Origin: a virus
DNA: 64,000 nucleotides
IMG/VR virus record: IMGVR_UViG_3300043446_003513
Coordinates: 42,680-106,679 of that record
Direction: 5' to 3' (one strand)
A model generated the notes under the pieces. That model was given only the letters and a program-made list of their open reading frames with translations. It was not told the origin of the DNA and did not search any database. The position numbers and the translations under genes were made by a program. Positions 36,827 through 45,785 of the stretch are shown piece by piece. The stretch's first letter is position 1. Each line of letters begins with the position of its first letter.

Positions 36827-38057
36827 TCTTTTGCTCAAAAGGATTTTCAAATATCTCTTTGACTATTCCACGATTAATGTCCCAGTCTAAGAAAACATTA
36901 AATTCATGACCATGTCTATTTTTTCTACTAACAACCTCAATCATATTTGTATTTGTATATTTATGAATAGCAATTGCCATATCTGCATCATACTCAATTG
37001 CTTTTGACCACGCAACTTGAGAGAGCATGGGTGGGTTATCTTGATCAGAAACATCATCCATAGTTGCTGCAGTAATATCAATAATTGGAATTCCATTTGT
37101 CATAGCAAGCATCTTAAACTCACGAGAGATGTTCATATTTCTTTCAGTGGCTCCAGAGCTACGCTTAGTATCTGAAAAGAGTTGATGATAATCAAGAATT
37201 ACTAAATCTGGTTTATGTTGATCTATTTTTGCCTGAACGGTATTAGCATTGACTTCAGCCATGCCCTCATTAGAAACCAATATAAAACCATTTTTATTTT
37301 CAAATCTTTTCTTTCCCCAAGATCTCAGATCGTCTATATTAATGTCTCCTTTTGCAAAATCACTTGCCTTAAATAACCCAGACCCCATCATTGTATAGAT
37401 TCGGTCTCGCATATTTTCTGGAGACATTTCTAGAGAAACAATCATTGGCTTGAATCCTTGTTCCCAAGCCTTGCATGCTAAGTATGAAGTAAACCATGTC
37501 TTACCTCTACCTGGCCAACCAATTGCCACAATTAAATGTCCTGGAGCCATACCAGTTGGATAAGCCTTATCAATTGCTTCAAACCCTGTTAGAATTCCTG
37601 GACTTCCGCCCATGGCTGCAGAGCGTTCTTTTACTGATACTAAATGTTTTTCTGCAAGATCCAAGTCTGTAACATCTATATCACGAACATTATTTGTATA
37701 CTTTGCCAAACTAGATAGTTTTGCTTGCATATCTGCCAAGACTCTTGATGCGGCATCTTCTTTTAATGCAGATCCGCCCTGCATAATAATTCCTTTTAGC
37801 TTAGCAGTTAGGTATTCATTCTTGAGCTTATCTAAATAATAGCCAGTCTGACCAGATACATCCACTGGCTCAAAGTCTTTGAAGCGCTCCATTAGAATTC
37901 CTACCTCTGGAACGGCTTTAAATTTATAATAATACGATTTTAATGAATCCCAAATATCTCTGTGCGATGTAAAAATATCATCAACATTGTCTGCTAATAA
38001 AACACTTATATCTTTATTCTTGCATACTGAGGATAAAAGTTCCGCTTCTGTGTTCAC
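36816..38057 (-). CDS. dnaB: DnaB-family replicative helicase (413 aa)
   Basis: Walker A in VAIGWPGRGKTWFT (near residue 180), KPMIVSLEMSPENM, Walker B in KPDLVILDYHQLF, and NISREFKMLAMTNGIPII are the RecA-fold motifs of DnaB/gp4 helicases. The N-terminal domain resembles that of DnaB, residues 1-120. GTG 38057 overlaps the stop of the gene before it (GTGA). Confidence 0.92.
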   Translation of the reverse strand: MNTEAELLSSVCKNKDISVLLADNVDDIFTSHRDIWDSLKSYYYKFKAVPEVGILMERFKDFEPVDVSGQTGYYLDKLKNEYLTAKLKGIIMQGGSALKEDAASRVLADMQAKLSSLAKYTNNVRDIDVTDLDLAEKHLVSVKERSAAMGGSPGILTGFEAIDKAYPTGMAPGHLIVAIGWPGRGKTWFTSYLACKAWEQGFKPMIVSLEMSPENMRDRIYTMMGSGLFKASDFAKGDINIDDLRSWGKKRFENKNGFILVSNEGMAEVNANTVQAKIDQHKPDLVILDYHQLFSDTKRSSGATERNMNISREFKMLAMTNGIPIIDITAATMDDVSDQDNPPMLSQVAWSKAIEYDADMAIAIHKYTNTNMIEVVSRKNRHGHEFNVFLDWDINRGIVKEIFENPFEQKNES

Positions 38058-38371
38058 TCTTCTCCCTCCACCAATTTTCTAGTAGCTTCTAATAAAACTC
38101 TTCTATTCGATTTATCTTTTTCCATTTCAGTTTTATAGTAATCAAGCCTATCAAAACTATAGAAGAAAAAATTAATCGGGTGACCAGCCTTGCTTGTTCT
38201 AAAGTAATATACTAAAAGCTCTTTAGTTCTGTCAAATCCTATGCTATCTATTACATCCTGCATAGCCCACTTTTCACGAAACTTATTTAGCTTAGGCTTT
38301 TGCCCATACTTTTCTTTATACAAAGACTCATAAAGGCTTAACAAAATATAAGGTTCTTTATCACTTGCCAC
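38054..38371 (-). CDS. possible helicase-associated protein or loader (105 aa)
   Basis: LLSLYESLYKEKYGQKPKLN, KWAMQDVIDSIGFDRTKELL and YYFRTSKAGHPINFFFYSFD. It is helical, always directly before the dnaB-like gene in relatives I recall, and in length and position could be a helicase loader (inference). GTG 38371 overlaps the upstream stop by 11 bases. Confidence 0.7.
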   Translation of the reverse strand: MASDKEPYILLSLYESLYKEKYGQKPKLNKFREKWAMQDVIDSIGFDRTKELLVYYFRTSKAGHPINFFFYSFDRLDYYKTEMEKDKSNRRVLLEATRKLVEGEE

Positions 38372-38570
38372 GATTTGACAATTCCTCTTCTACCTCACGA
38401 GTTTTTTCTATCAGTTTATCTTCCACAAATTTATACACTCGATCTGTAGCGGTATCAACATTTTCTCCATCACGAACCCAGTCTTCTACGCCAATACCAA
38501 TTTTGATACTCTCATAGTTTCCTAGGTTGCGAGTAAAAGAAAGATCAACCTTAACTTTTGTGTCCATCAT
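38361..38570 (-). CDS. conserved small protein (69 aa)
   Basis: KVDLSFTRNLGNYESIKIGI, then GVEDWVRDGENVDTATDRVY and a charged helix. This 'LGNYES..IGIGVE' family is widespread in phages and plasmids near replication genes, with no known function. ATG 38570 (ATGA overlap, AAGGCGG upstream) is chosen over 38582. Confidence 0.75.
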   Translation of the reverse strand: MMDTKVKVDLSFTRNLGNYESIKIGIGVEDWVRDGENVDTATDRVYKFVEDKLIEKTREVEEELSNRGK

Positions 38571-39052
38571 TCCGCCTTCCATACTGGTACAAATTTACCA
38601 TCTTCTGTCTTAGTATACAATATTAAGTTGTTTCTGAGAATAGCTAACAGTTCAGTTTTTGATGGTATATCGCTGTGATATCCAGCATCTAATATAAATT
38701 GGTGCAAATCTAATATATCGGACTCGCTAAACATATATTTAGACCAGTTTTTATTTTCTGGATCACCAATTGGATATATTTTAGACGGTGGCTTTATTTT
38801 ACCATCCAAAATATAATCCTCAATAGTAACTTTATGTTTATTTAAAATCTTTGCTACCTGTGTCATAGAATATGCTGTCTGCATATTTTTTTCTACAAGA
38901 GAGTACGAGTAGAGCACCCTTTTTCTATCTGGGTAGCACCAAGCAATTATTTCATCCCTTGGTCTAGACGATCTAATAACTTTATGTATTTTATCGTTTA
39001 GGAAGAAGTAGAGAAATTTTTTGCGTGTTTTTCTTCTATTTGACTTAGCCAT
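38567..39052 (-). CDS. MerR/excisionase-like DNA-binding protein (161 aa)
   Basis: A basic start (MAKSNRRKTRKKFLYF) and a central helix-turn-helix (YSMTQVAKILNKHKVTIEDYI) of the MerR/excisionase type, with IKPPSKIYPIG as the wing. A C-terminal helical domain follows. It may regulate or load the replication genes after it. Confidence 0.75.
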   Translation of the reverse strand: MAKSNRRKTRKKFLYFFLNDKIHKVIRSSRPRDEIIAWCYPDRKRVLYSYSLVEKNMQTAYSMTQVAKILNKHKVTIEDYILDGKIKPPSKIYPIGDPENKNWSKYMFSESDILDLHQFILDAGYHSDIPSKTELLAILRNNLILYTKTEDGKFVPVWKAE

Positions 39053-39186
39053 CGACCTATTGCTGTTCTTTCTTTATGTAACATCCACCTTTTGCCACAT
39101 GCAATACAGAATACCTCAACAGATAAGTATTGAGAAAATACTCTATCTATAAAAACTCTTCCGCCACATTTAGCACACCACATCAT
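38998..39186 (-). CDS. zinc-ribbon protein (62 aa)
   Basis: MMWCAKCGGRVFIDRVF and VFCIACGKRWMLHKERT form a CxxC/CxxC ribbon; the end is basic and helical. It overlaps the next gene by 55 bases and the phosphoesterase stop by 4. Confidence 0.75.
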   Translation of the reverse strand: MMWCAKCGGRVFIDRVFSQYLSVEVFCIACGKRWMLHKERTAIGRWLSQIEEKHAKNFSTSS

Positions 39187-39986
39187 AATGAAAATAACTT
39201 CCCATCAACTACACAAGTATAATTTGGAGAAATATGAACCATCTGAATATGCGGCCACTCTCCATTCTCAATATGAGCAATGGCAAAACCTTTTTGCCAG
39301 TCGTGATGCTGTGTATATTTCATTCCTGGCCCCTTTTCATCACACATATGACCGATTTCATATCCACGAATTGTCTCGCCAAGTCCGTTGTTTCTTAACT
39401 CGTACGTTTGGAAATGCGATGCAATTCTATGTGAATGTCCTCTAATTAAAGATATCTGGAGATCATTCATGTCTTTTCTTACCGCACCAGTATCTGCAAC
39501 GGATAGTCCGTGATGTACGTGTATATCTCCAAATCTGCGCTTTGGCAATTCGTTATAGTAAATATACTCGTAACCCAAAGAATCTAAAGACCACAAAGAT
39601 TCTGGTGTAACCTCATTAATATAGTCTGGAAGTTTTGCATCTACATAATTAAAAATACGAATATCATGATTTCCTAAAGCAGAAAACAATTGAGCGTTCG
39701 GCAACATTTCCCTAGTTTTAACATAAAAGTCTCTAGCGCCTTTTGCTTCGTGACGCATCATTGGAACAATTAAATCTTTACTATCTGTTTTGTGCAAATT
39801 TAAAAATTCAGCAGATCGTCCTTCTGTATACTTGCTATAGCATGCCTGGTCATCAGTATCGCCTAAATAGTCTACTACATCTGGCTTAAACCATTTCATT
39901 ACTTTAAACCAAAGCTCGATGGCTTTGTCGTCTTGATATGGAAACTGTTGATCTGACGACAACATCCATTTTAAATCATTACTCAT
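39183..39986 (-). CDS. calcineurin-like metallophosphoesterase (267 aa)
   Basis: Motifs in order: SSDQQFPYQD, DYLGDTDDQ, SALGNHDIRIF, HHGLS and RGHSHRIASHF, which supply the two-metal site. In phages such enzymes process DNA ends or nucleotides. The variant first motif (D-x-Q rather than D-x-H) fits a subset of the family. AAGGAAAATATG is the start. Confidence 0.88.
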   Translation of the reverse strand: MSNDLKWMLSSDQQFPYQDDKAIELWFKVMKWFKPDVVDYLGDTDDQACYSKYTEGRSAEFLNLHKTDSKDLIVPMMRHEAKGARDFYVKTREMLPNAQLFSALGNHDIRIFNYVDAKLPDYINEVTPESLWSLDSLGYEYIYYNELPKRRFGDIHVHHGLSVADTGAVRKDMNDLQISLIRGHSHRIASHFQTYELRNNGLGETIRGYEIGHMCDEKGPGMKYTQHHDWQKGFAIAHIENGEWPHIQMVHISPNYTCVVDGKLFSL

Positions 39987-40002
39987 ATTTTCCTTATATG
40001 AA

Positions 40003-40026
40003 AAAAGTCACGGGTTCGTGACTTTT
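40003..40026 (-). terminator. hairpin terminator or attenuator before the replication block
   Basis: AAAAGTCACG (40003-40012) pairs perfectly with CGTGACTTTT (40017-40026), then further Ts on the minus strand. A promoter (40065-40038) lies upstream of it, so it may act on that transcript. Confidence 0.88.
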
Positions 40027-40037
40027 GTAATACACTT

Positions 40038-40065
40038 ATTGTAACATTTATTTTGAAGATGTCAA
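40038..40065 (-). promoter_or_regulatory. promoter upstream of a hairpin, for the replication block
   Basis: Minus-strand TTGACA (40065-40060), 16 bases, TACAAT (40043-40038). The -35 box includes the TGA stop of the gene at 40062. Confidence 0.7.
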
Positions 40066-40466
40066 AGATCTTCGCCCTGCTCATGCATATTAGTTTCTGA
40101 ATCACTTACTTCAATTATTTTTGATCTATCTAGCCCATACTGATTAAAAGAATCTGGACTAACTATGTGCCGTCTTTTGTTTTGCGAAATTAAATAAATC
40201 TTACTATCAGAAATATTTTTAATTAAAGTTCCGTCTCTAAAGCCTAATTTTCCTACGGTCTTAATTCCAGATAAGGCTGAATCTTCAGCGTTTACTGTTG
40301 TAAATGACCAAGACTCTTCTGCTCGATCCGATATAAGTTTAAATCTTTTACCATCTTTTATCCAGTATGTTCCGCTATTAGTTTTTACTGCGATGCCAGA
40401 TGGAAAATTAGTTGGCACACTTACAATAGTCGGTTGACTATTTTTAAATAGCTTCATTTTTCTCAT
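40062..40466 (-). CDS. virion or surface-associated repeat-domain protein (134 aa)
   Basis: SGTYWIKDGKRFKLISDRAE and RDGTLIKNISDSKIYLISQN followed by KRRHIVSPDSFNQYGL. These are two copies of a 'GT...I.DGK.......' beta unit known from bacterial surface and phage fibre proteins. ATG 40466 is six bases after TATAAT (leaderless). Confidence 0.7.
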   Translation of the reverse strand: MRKMKLFKNSQPTIVSVPTNFPSGIAVKTNSGTYWIKDGKRFKLISDRAEESWSFTTVNAEDSALSGIKTVGKLGFRDGTLIKNISDSKIYLISQNKRRHIVSPDSFNQYGLDRSKIIEVSDSETNMHEQGEDL

Positions 40467-40472
40467 CTTTCG

Positions 40473-40478
40473 ATTATA
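40473..40478 (-). promoter_or_regulatory. leaderless -10 box
   Basis: Minus-strand TATAAT (40478-40473) ends six bases before ATG 40466; a weak TTGCAT is 18 bases further up. Confidence 0.75.
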
Positions 40479-40485
40479 CTATATG

Positions 40486-40893
40486 CTAATAAGCTAATGC
40501 AATCCAGTTAATGCTAACTGGTTTCTTTTTTGTTTTATTTGTACTTTGAAAATATATCCAAACAGTTACGGACTCTTTTGTGGTTTGTCCTATTGCAATA
40601 TTAATATTATCGTCTGCAAGCCCACCTTTTGGGCTGGCTAATGTTGCAACTACAGTAGGAACTTTTGAAAAAAATGTTTTAGAGCTTGCCGTTGTCAATG
40701 GAATAATTCTAGAAACAGTTTTTCCAGAATCTAAATCTCCGCAATCAAACGTGCCAGCTAGCATCTGTGGAGCACTAGATCCAATTGTGCTATCTCCAAC
40801 AGTAATAACCTTTCCTTCTACCAAAGATAGCTTTGTTTCTAGCGATGACAAAAGGCTTGCATCCAGTGGTGCGCCGTCTACAAATTGTGACAT
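40486..40893 (-). CDS. tail fibre tip-like protein with H-type lectin-like domain (135 aa)
   Basis: A helical start (ASLLSSLETKLSLVEGK) leads to a beta domain: FFSKVPTVVATLAS, NINIAIGQTTKESVTVWIYF and SINWIALAY. This matches the H-type lectin-like fold at phage fibre ends that binds cell-surface sugars. GGAGATTAAA precedes the ATG. Confidence 0.7.
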   Translation of the reverse strand: MSQFVDGAPLDASLLSSLETKLSLVEGKVITVGDSTIGSSAPQMLAGTFDCGDLDSGKTVSRIIPLTTASSKTFFSKVPTVVATLASPKGGLADDNINIAIGQTTKESVTVWIYFQSTNKTKKKPVSINWIALAY

Positions 40894-40894
40894 T

Positions 40895-41074
40895 TTAATC
40901 TCCTAAAGATTCTAAGGACAACTCGTAGTCTTGAATCGCCTTTTCTTTTTCTTCTTTTTCATTTAACATATGTGTAATCTCTGCCCTTAAAATTGCAATT
41001 TGTGTTTCATAAGATGCAGCCATTTCACCAATTCTTTGTTGTAATGCTGTAATTATTAGTTGTTCTTTATCCAT
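40895..41074 (-). CDS. coiled-coil protein (59 aa)
   Basis: MDKEQLIITALQQRIGEMAA followed by a Lys/Glu coiled coil (MLNEKEEKEKAIQDYELSL). TAAAATG spacing to the next gene suggests coupling. It probably pairs with neighbouring fibre proteins. Confidence 0.7.
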   Translation of the reverse strand: MDKEQLIITALQQRIGEMAASYETQIAILRAEITHMLNEKEEKEKAIQDYELSLESLGD

Positions 41075-41081
41075 TTTATCC

Positions 41082-41342
41082 TTAAGGGGCTGTTGGTGAA
41101 CTGGTTGGCTGTGTATAAGAACTTGAATCCTCTGTTACATTTAATTTAGAAAGTTCTGTTTGCAATGCTGTAATTTGTGCATCAAATTGTTCAATTCTAC
41201 TATTTTGATTAGAAATAAATTCTGAACTTGGGCTATCCAGTGCTTCTTCCGCCATTATAGATGTTTCTGCATTATATTTATTAACCTCAATATTTCTAAT
41301 ATGAGCATTAATAATTGCTGCTTTTTCATTATCAGTTAACAT
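41082..41342 (-). CDS. coiled-coil protein with Ser/Thr/Pro tail (86 aa)
   Basis: Helical LTDNEKAAIINAHIRNIEVN, a second helix SRIEQFDAQITALQTELSKL, then a disordered SSYTQPTSSPTAP end. GTAGGAGGATAA precedes the ATG, and a TATAAT box lies at 41363-41358. Confidence 0.7.
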   Translation of the reverse strand: MLTDNEKAAIINAHIRNIEVNKYNAETSIMAEEALDSPSSEFISNQNSRIEQFDAQITALQTELSKLNVTEDSSSYTQPTSSPTAP

Positions 41343-41358
41343 TTATCCTCCTACCCTA

Positions 41359-43074
41359 TTATAGCGTAATATAAATTGCTCCGCTATTTGTCGTGTCATA
41401 TCCTTGAGTATTCCACACTCTTGATTCTACCAAATAATAACCACTAGTCAAGCCTAGGAAAAATCCATTCATATTTGATAAAGATCCATAGCCAGTATTG
41501 TGTGCATTATCATCATCTAAACTGCTTCCATCAATCCTATGAAATCTGGCTGCCTGAAATGCATAAAAAGACCCATTCCATTTAAATAAAACTAAGGCAA
41601 ACCACGGGACTTGAGACGGGATTGATGCTGGGACCCTAGTATATCCAATTGCTGTCGTTCCCACGCCACCCGCAGTAAAAGACGTATTTGTGCCAGATGT
41701 TGGTACTGCTGTTGCATTAGTAGTAATATATCTTCCATATGGAACAATATTTGAAGAGCTGGCAAATAAAGTAGATGCACCATTTACAATACCATAAGAA
41801 CCTCCATATACAACTGCAGTATATGCAGCGCCAGGAGACAATCCAGAAAAAGTAATTGATGACGAAGAAGATACTGTTACTGCTTGATATGTTGGAGCTG
41901 AAAAAAGTGTTTGATATTTATAAAGTTCTACAATTTTTGGATTTGTTCCTCCAGTAAACGAATCGAACGTTATGCTTGTTGTCGTCACAGACCAGCTAAA
42001 ATTAGTTGGATAAGCTGGATAATATGGGGTTGTATAGTTTAATGAGGTAGCTGATGGGCTCAAATACCCATTTGCTAATGGATACACATAAAAAGTATAG
42101 GTTGTATTTTCTGATAAATAGGCAACAGGAGACCACGTAAGCATGCCAGCAGTATAAGCAGACTGTATAAATGTTGATCCAATATAGTATGAAACAAAAT
42201 AATCTGTTGCATTTGCAACAGCATTCCATTTTACTTCAATATACCCAGTTGTCGGATTATAATTATATACTTGAAATCCAGTTACTGATGAAAGCGTTGG
42301 GGGAGCTGAGGTTGTTGCACTTACTTCAGAACTTAAATTTCCAGCATATCCAGTAACAGATCCAGATACAATAGATCCAGTATATGGTTTTACCGCAAAA
42401 TAGTATGTATTGGATGGAGATAGTCCAGATATTGTTATTGAAGTAGAACTTGTATGAACATTATTGTTTAGGATTCCAGAAGCTCCGCCATAATATACTA
42501 TATAAGAATTACTGTATGCTCCCGCAGTCCAGCTTAAATTAATACTGGTTGTGGTTGCTCCAGAAGTTGCAAGGTTTGAAATATTTCTTGCTCCCTCTAC
42601 TGTGACGGCAGTAGAGTATGAATAAGTTGTTGTTCCATAAGTGCTATTATATGCTTTAGTATAATATCTGTAATAATTAGTTGTATTTGCAACAACGTGG
42701 GTTCCGTTGTTTAAAAGGTTTTGAGTGTTTGATGTAGTTAATCCAGCAGCTGGATTTGTTGCTGTAGCATCTGAATAAAAAGAACTATACGAAGATCCAT
42801 CCGTAGACATTTGAAAGGCATAATCTAGTGTGTCATAGTCTGACCAATGGTAGTGTGTTCCAGTTAAATATCTCAATCCAGTAGTAGCATTTGCAGCACT
42901 TACTGAAATTTCAGATTGAGATTCTACGGAAGGTGAAACAACTGAAGAAAAAATTTGTTTCCATGTTCCAGAAACTCTTATATATGCAGAAGAAACATTT
43001 TTCCATGCACCAGAAACTCTTAACTTAATTGAGTTTACATCTTTCCAAGAAGAGTCTCTTAATTTAATTGGCAT
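41359..43074 (-). CDS. FN3-repeat tail fibre protein (571 aa)
   Basis: Three tandem N-terminal units (IKLRDSSWKDVNS, IKLRVSGAWKNVSS, AYIRVSGTWKQIFSS) are followed by at least three fibronectin III-like domains rich in Ser, Thr and Tyr. A final globular domain (AAGGVGTTAIGYTRVP onward) follows. It is a candidate receptor-binding or fibre shaft protein. AGGAT precedes ATG 43074. Confidence 0.78.
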   Translation of the reverse strand: MPIKLRDSSWKDVNSIKLRVSGAWKNVSSAYIRVSGTWKQIFSSVVSPSVESQSEISVSAANATTGLRYLTGTHYHWSDYDTLDYAFQMSTDGSSYSSFYSDATATNPAAGLTTSNTQNLLNNGTHVVANTTNYYRYYTKAYNSTYGTTTYSYSTAVTVEGARNISNLATSGATTTSINLSWTAGAYSNSYIVYYGGASGILNNNVHTSSTSITISGLSPSNTYYFAVKPYTGSIVSGSVTGYAGNLSSEVSATTSAPPTLSSVTGFQVYNYNPTTGYIEVKWNAVANATDYFVSYYIGSTFIQSAYTAGMLTWSPVAYLSENTTYTFYVYPLANGYLSPSATSLNYTTPYYPAYPTNFSWSVTTTSITFDSFTGGTNPKIVELYKYQTLFSAPTYQAVTVSSSSSITFSGLSPGAAYTAVVYGGSYGIVNGASTLFASSSNIVPYGRYITTNATAVPTSGTNTSFTAGGVGTTAIGYTRVPASIPSQVPWFALVLFKWNGSFYAFQAARFHRIDGSSLDDDNAHNTGYGSLSNMNGFFLGLTSGYYLVESRVWNTQGYDTTNSGAIYITL

Positions 43075-43081
43075 GATTATC

Positions 43082-44419
43082 CTATGGTGTATATACTAAT
43101 AAAACGTCGCCATCTGATGACGAATAAGATGATGCAGAATTATAATTAGATGTAGATACAGTTAACATATTTCTCAGCATTCTTGCTCCACCAGAATTTG
43201 TTGTATAAGAAGCTCCAGCAATTGGATATAATGCAGAAAAACCAGATGATTGCTTTCCACCTATTACAATTTCTGATGTAGAATTTGTTTTTAAAACATT
43301 AACGGGATCTAAACTTGTTCCATAATATCCTTGATCAACAATATGCATTGGTCCTAAAGCAGCATATATTCTATAATCATTAAGTTTAATTTGTGGAACT
43401 GGAACTATAGTTGAGTTTGTAGATGTTAAAACTAAAGACCCATCTGAGGATGAAATTTCTGTGATGCCGCCATTGTTGTCATCTGTTGAAAGTATAGACC
43501 ATGCGCCATACGAAGGGTTTCCTATGTATCCAGAAGTGGCAGTTACCTGTCCAGTTAGTGTGATATTTCCAGATAAGTCTGCTGAAAATACTTTTTGATT
43601 TGCTGTATTATAAACTGCCATTCCTGGAGTAATTACATATGTAAGTGGTGTAGGAAGTCCAGTTATTGGATCTGGATAAGATGTAATATTTGTTGTAGAG
43701 CTAGACAATTCTATTCTTGCACCAGTTGCATTTCCAGCTCTTAAAAATGATGTTGCTGATATTGTTCCGCCCTTAATATTATCAAATACTAAAACATCAC
43801 CTTTTAATTTACTTATTGTTACTGCACCTGGACCCAAATCTACATCAGATGCCCTGGTTGCCCCTCCTGAAATTGTTGCTACAAGAGCTTTGCTTGATTC
43901 TGTTCCGTCTAAATTTACTGCAGAAGCAAAAATATAAACTGGTTGGCCATACTGAACATATGTTCCGTCGACTGGAAGAGTTACCGTATTATCTACTAAA
44001 TCAGCATATAAAATTCCAGCAAGTTTTGCGGTACCAGATGAATATGTATTTTGATACCCAGCATAAACATTAATACATTTAAAGTTATTAAAAGATTCAG
44101 TCGGATTGCTGCCTTGATATGTTCCATCCCACTCAACAAGCACCGAAGCAAACTGGCTTGTTCCAGTAAATCCAGTCGGAACCTTTGGAGCATCTGTTGG
44201 AATTGTTATTCTATATGATGGAGACCATTCTTGTCTTCTGGTGCCATCTTGCATTACCCATCTAAATTGAATTGCATAAGTTTTTCCAGGAACTAGGTCT
44301 GGAATTCTTTTAGTAACAAAGTTTAAAAATGACTGTGCCTTATATGTATCAGATGCAGTTTTCCTTAAATCTGGAGGAAGATATACTGTTGACCCACCCA
44401 ATAATACTGGAATAGACAT
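43082..44419 (-). CDS. tail fibre protein with collagen-like beta repeats (445 aa)
   Basis: The N-terminal half (PGKTYAIQFRWVMQDGTRR) contains FN3-like sheets. The middle (VTISKLKGDVLVFDNIKGGT, FLRAGNATGARIELSSS, ADLSGNITLTGQVTATSGYI) has the beta-helix pattern of tail fibres of the type found in actinophages. It probably forms trimers. Confidence 0.78.
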   Translation of the reverse strand: MSIPVLLGGSTVYLPPDLRKTASDTYKAQSFLNFVTKRIPDLVPGKTYAIQFRWVMQDGTRRQEWSPSYRITIPTDAPKVPTGFTGTSQFASVLVEWDGTYQGSNPTESFNNFKCINVYAGYQNTYSSGTAKLAGILYADLVDNTVTLPVDGTYVQYGQPVYIFASAVNLDGTESSKALVATISGGATRASDVDLGPGAVTISKLKGDVLVFDNIKGGTISATSFLRAGNATGARIELSSSTTNITSYPDPITGLPTPLTYVITPGMAVYNTANQKVFSADLSGNITLTGQVTATSGYIGNPSYGAWSILSTDDNNGGITEISSSDGSLVLTSTNSTIVPVPQIKLNDYRIYAALGPMHIVDQGYYGTSLDPVNVLKTNSTSEIVIGGKQSSGFSALYPIAGASYTTNSGGARMLRNMLTVSTSNYNSASSYSSSDGDVLLVYTP

Positions 44420-45387
44420 TAGAAATTAAGTCCTACTCTATATTCTAAATCTAATTGTTGTCCAGCTGTTTTAACTATTTCTGTATCTAAAACAGATCGG
44501 CTAATCATTCCGTTTATTGGATCAAATGTGTCCTCATCATTTATTCTTAAAGCATCTAAATAAACTGTAGCTGGAGATGCAGCTGAAGAACAGGTGACTT
44601 CAATTCCTATTGCGATTATATTTGACAATAGAGGTGTTCCAGAATATTGATTTATTAAATTTTCTAAAGTAACAGAATGTATTTTATTTCCCAATGCGGC
44701 CCATGTTCCGCCATCCTCAATTGTTCCACTAGTAGAAGAATAATCCAAATAATAATATGATGCAGTGTCAGAATATAATTTAATTCTTATTTTTGATAAA
44801 TTTGTATCTGCTTTAATATATGACAAAGTCAATGTGTCTGCGGCTGTGTAACCAGAAAAATCTGTTACTGGAATAACAGCTTTATATTCTATGCTTGTAG
44901 TAAGTCCGTCATTAATAATTTTAGATGTACTGGATCCTACTCTTGCAGTATATGTATTTGATGTTGGGGTAAACTCTGGATTTCCAGATCCACCAACTAA
45001 ATTCCAATTTGTAACATCGTCAAATAACGAAATCATCTTTCCAGTAAATTTATTTGCAGCTATGCCAGATGCTGGATAAACTCCAACTTCGCTAATTACT
45101 CCAGATACTTCTTGAGGAATAGTTGTTTTATAAACAACCGAATAAAGTGTATCTCCAGGAGCAATTGTAGTTTGACCATCCCTTGCGGTTATTGGTGAAG
45201 CAGTTTCATTTGTTTCAATGTCTATACTTCCAAACTCAACTGGAAATCTAAAAAACTCAAAGTCTAGTCTAGTACTTAGATCGCTTTCGGCACTAGAACC
45301 TACTCCCAATGCAATATCTTTTTGTGCAAATGGTACATTGCCAGCTAAGTAGTTAGTTAAAAATCTTTTTCCAAATTTTGTAATCAT
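44419..45387 (-). CDS. baseplate/fibre-attachment protein (322 aa)
   Basis: MITKFGKRFLTNYLAGNVPF, ALGVGSSAESDLSTRLDFEF and SGVISEVGVYP are the pattern of tail-tip proteins that link fibres to the tail. A C-terminal jelly-roll-like domain (residues 120-285) may bind carbohydrate. Confidence 0.75.
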   Translation of the reverse strand: MITKFGKRFLTNYLAGNVPFAQKDIALGVGSSAESDLSTRLDFEFFRFPVEFGSIDIETNETASPITARDGQTTIAPGDTLYSVVYKTTIPQEVSGVISEVGVYPASGIAANKFTGKMISLFDDVTNWNLVGGSGNPEFTPTSNTYTARVGSSTSKIINDGLTTSIEYKAVIPVTDFSGYTAADTLTLSYIKADTNLSKIRIKLYSDTASYYYLDYSSTSGTIEDGGTWAALGNKIHSVTLENLINQYSGTPLLSNIIAIGIEVTCSSAASPATVYLDALRINDEDTFDPINGMISRSVLDTEIVKTAGQQLDLEYRVGLNF

Positions 45388-45779
45388 TATTGAACCTCTG
45401 CTATTTTATAATCTACATCTTTAATTAATAGTCTTTGTGAATTATTAATTTTAAAAGTTATCTCATATCTTTTTCTTGACCCATCCATATATGATGTTGG
45501 ACCGCTATAAATTGTTATATCATCTAGGGCTATAGCAAAAGCTCCTTGAGAGGCAGTTCCAGAAAATTTATCAGATGTTGTTATTTTAGAGGATTGAGAA
45601 AATTGATTTTGTGGAGTAGAAATAGAAGGTAGTGCGCCTCTTAAACTTGATTTTCCTGGTATGGAGTCTACAATTCTATGATATCTTGGATCCAATAAAT
45701 ACTCTTCTGGAGAGCCAGCTTGAATAAAAACTGGATTTGCTAAAGGCAAATTTCCTGTAGAATATATTGGATTGCTCAT
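45387..45779 (-). CDS. tail-associated protein (130 aa)
   Basis: NPIYSTGNLPLANPVFIQAG, SPEEYLLDPRYHRIVDSIPG and a C-terminal beta part KRYEITFKINNSQRLLIKDV. ATG 45779 lies six bases after TGGTATAAT (leaderless). Function is by context only. Confidence 0.7.
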   Translation of the reverse strand: MSNPIYSTGNLPLANPVFIQAGSPEEYLLDPRYHRIVDSIPGKSSLRGALPSISTPQNQFSQSSKITTSDKFSGTASQGAFAIALDDITIYSGPTSYMDGSRKRYEITFKINNSQRLLIKDVDYKIAEVQ

Positions 45780-45785
45780 TTTATC

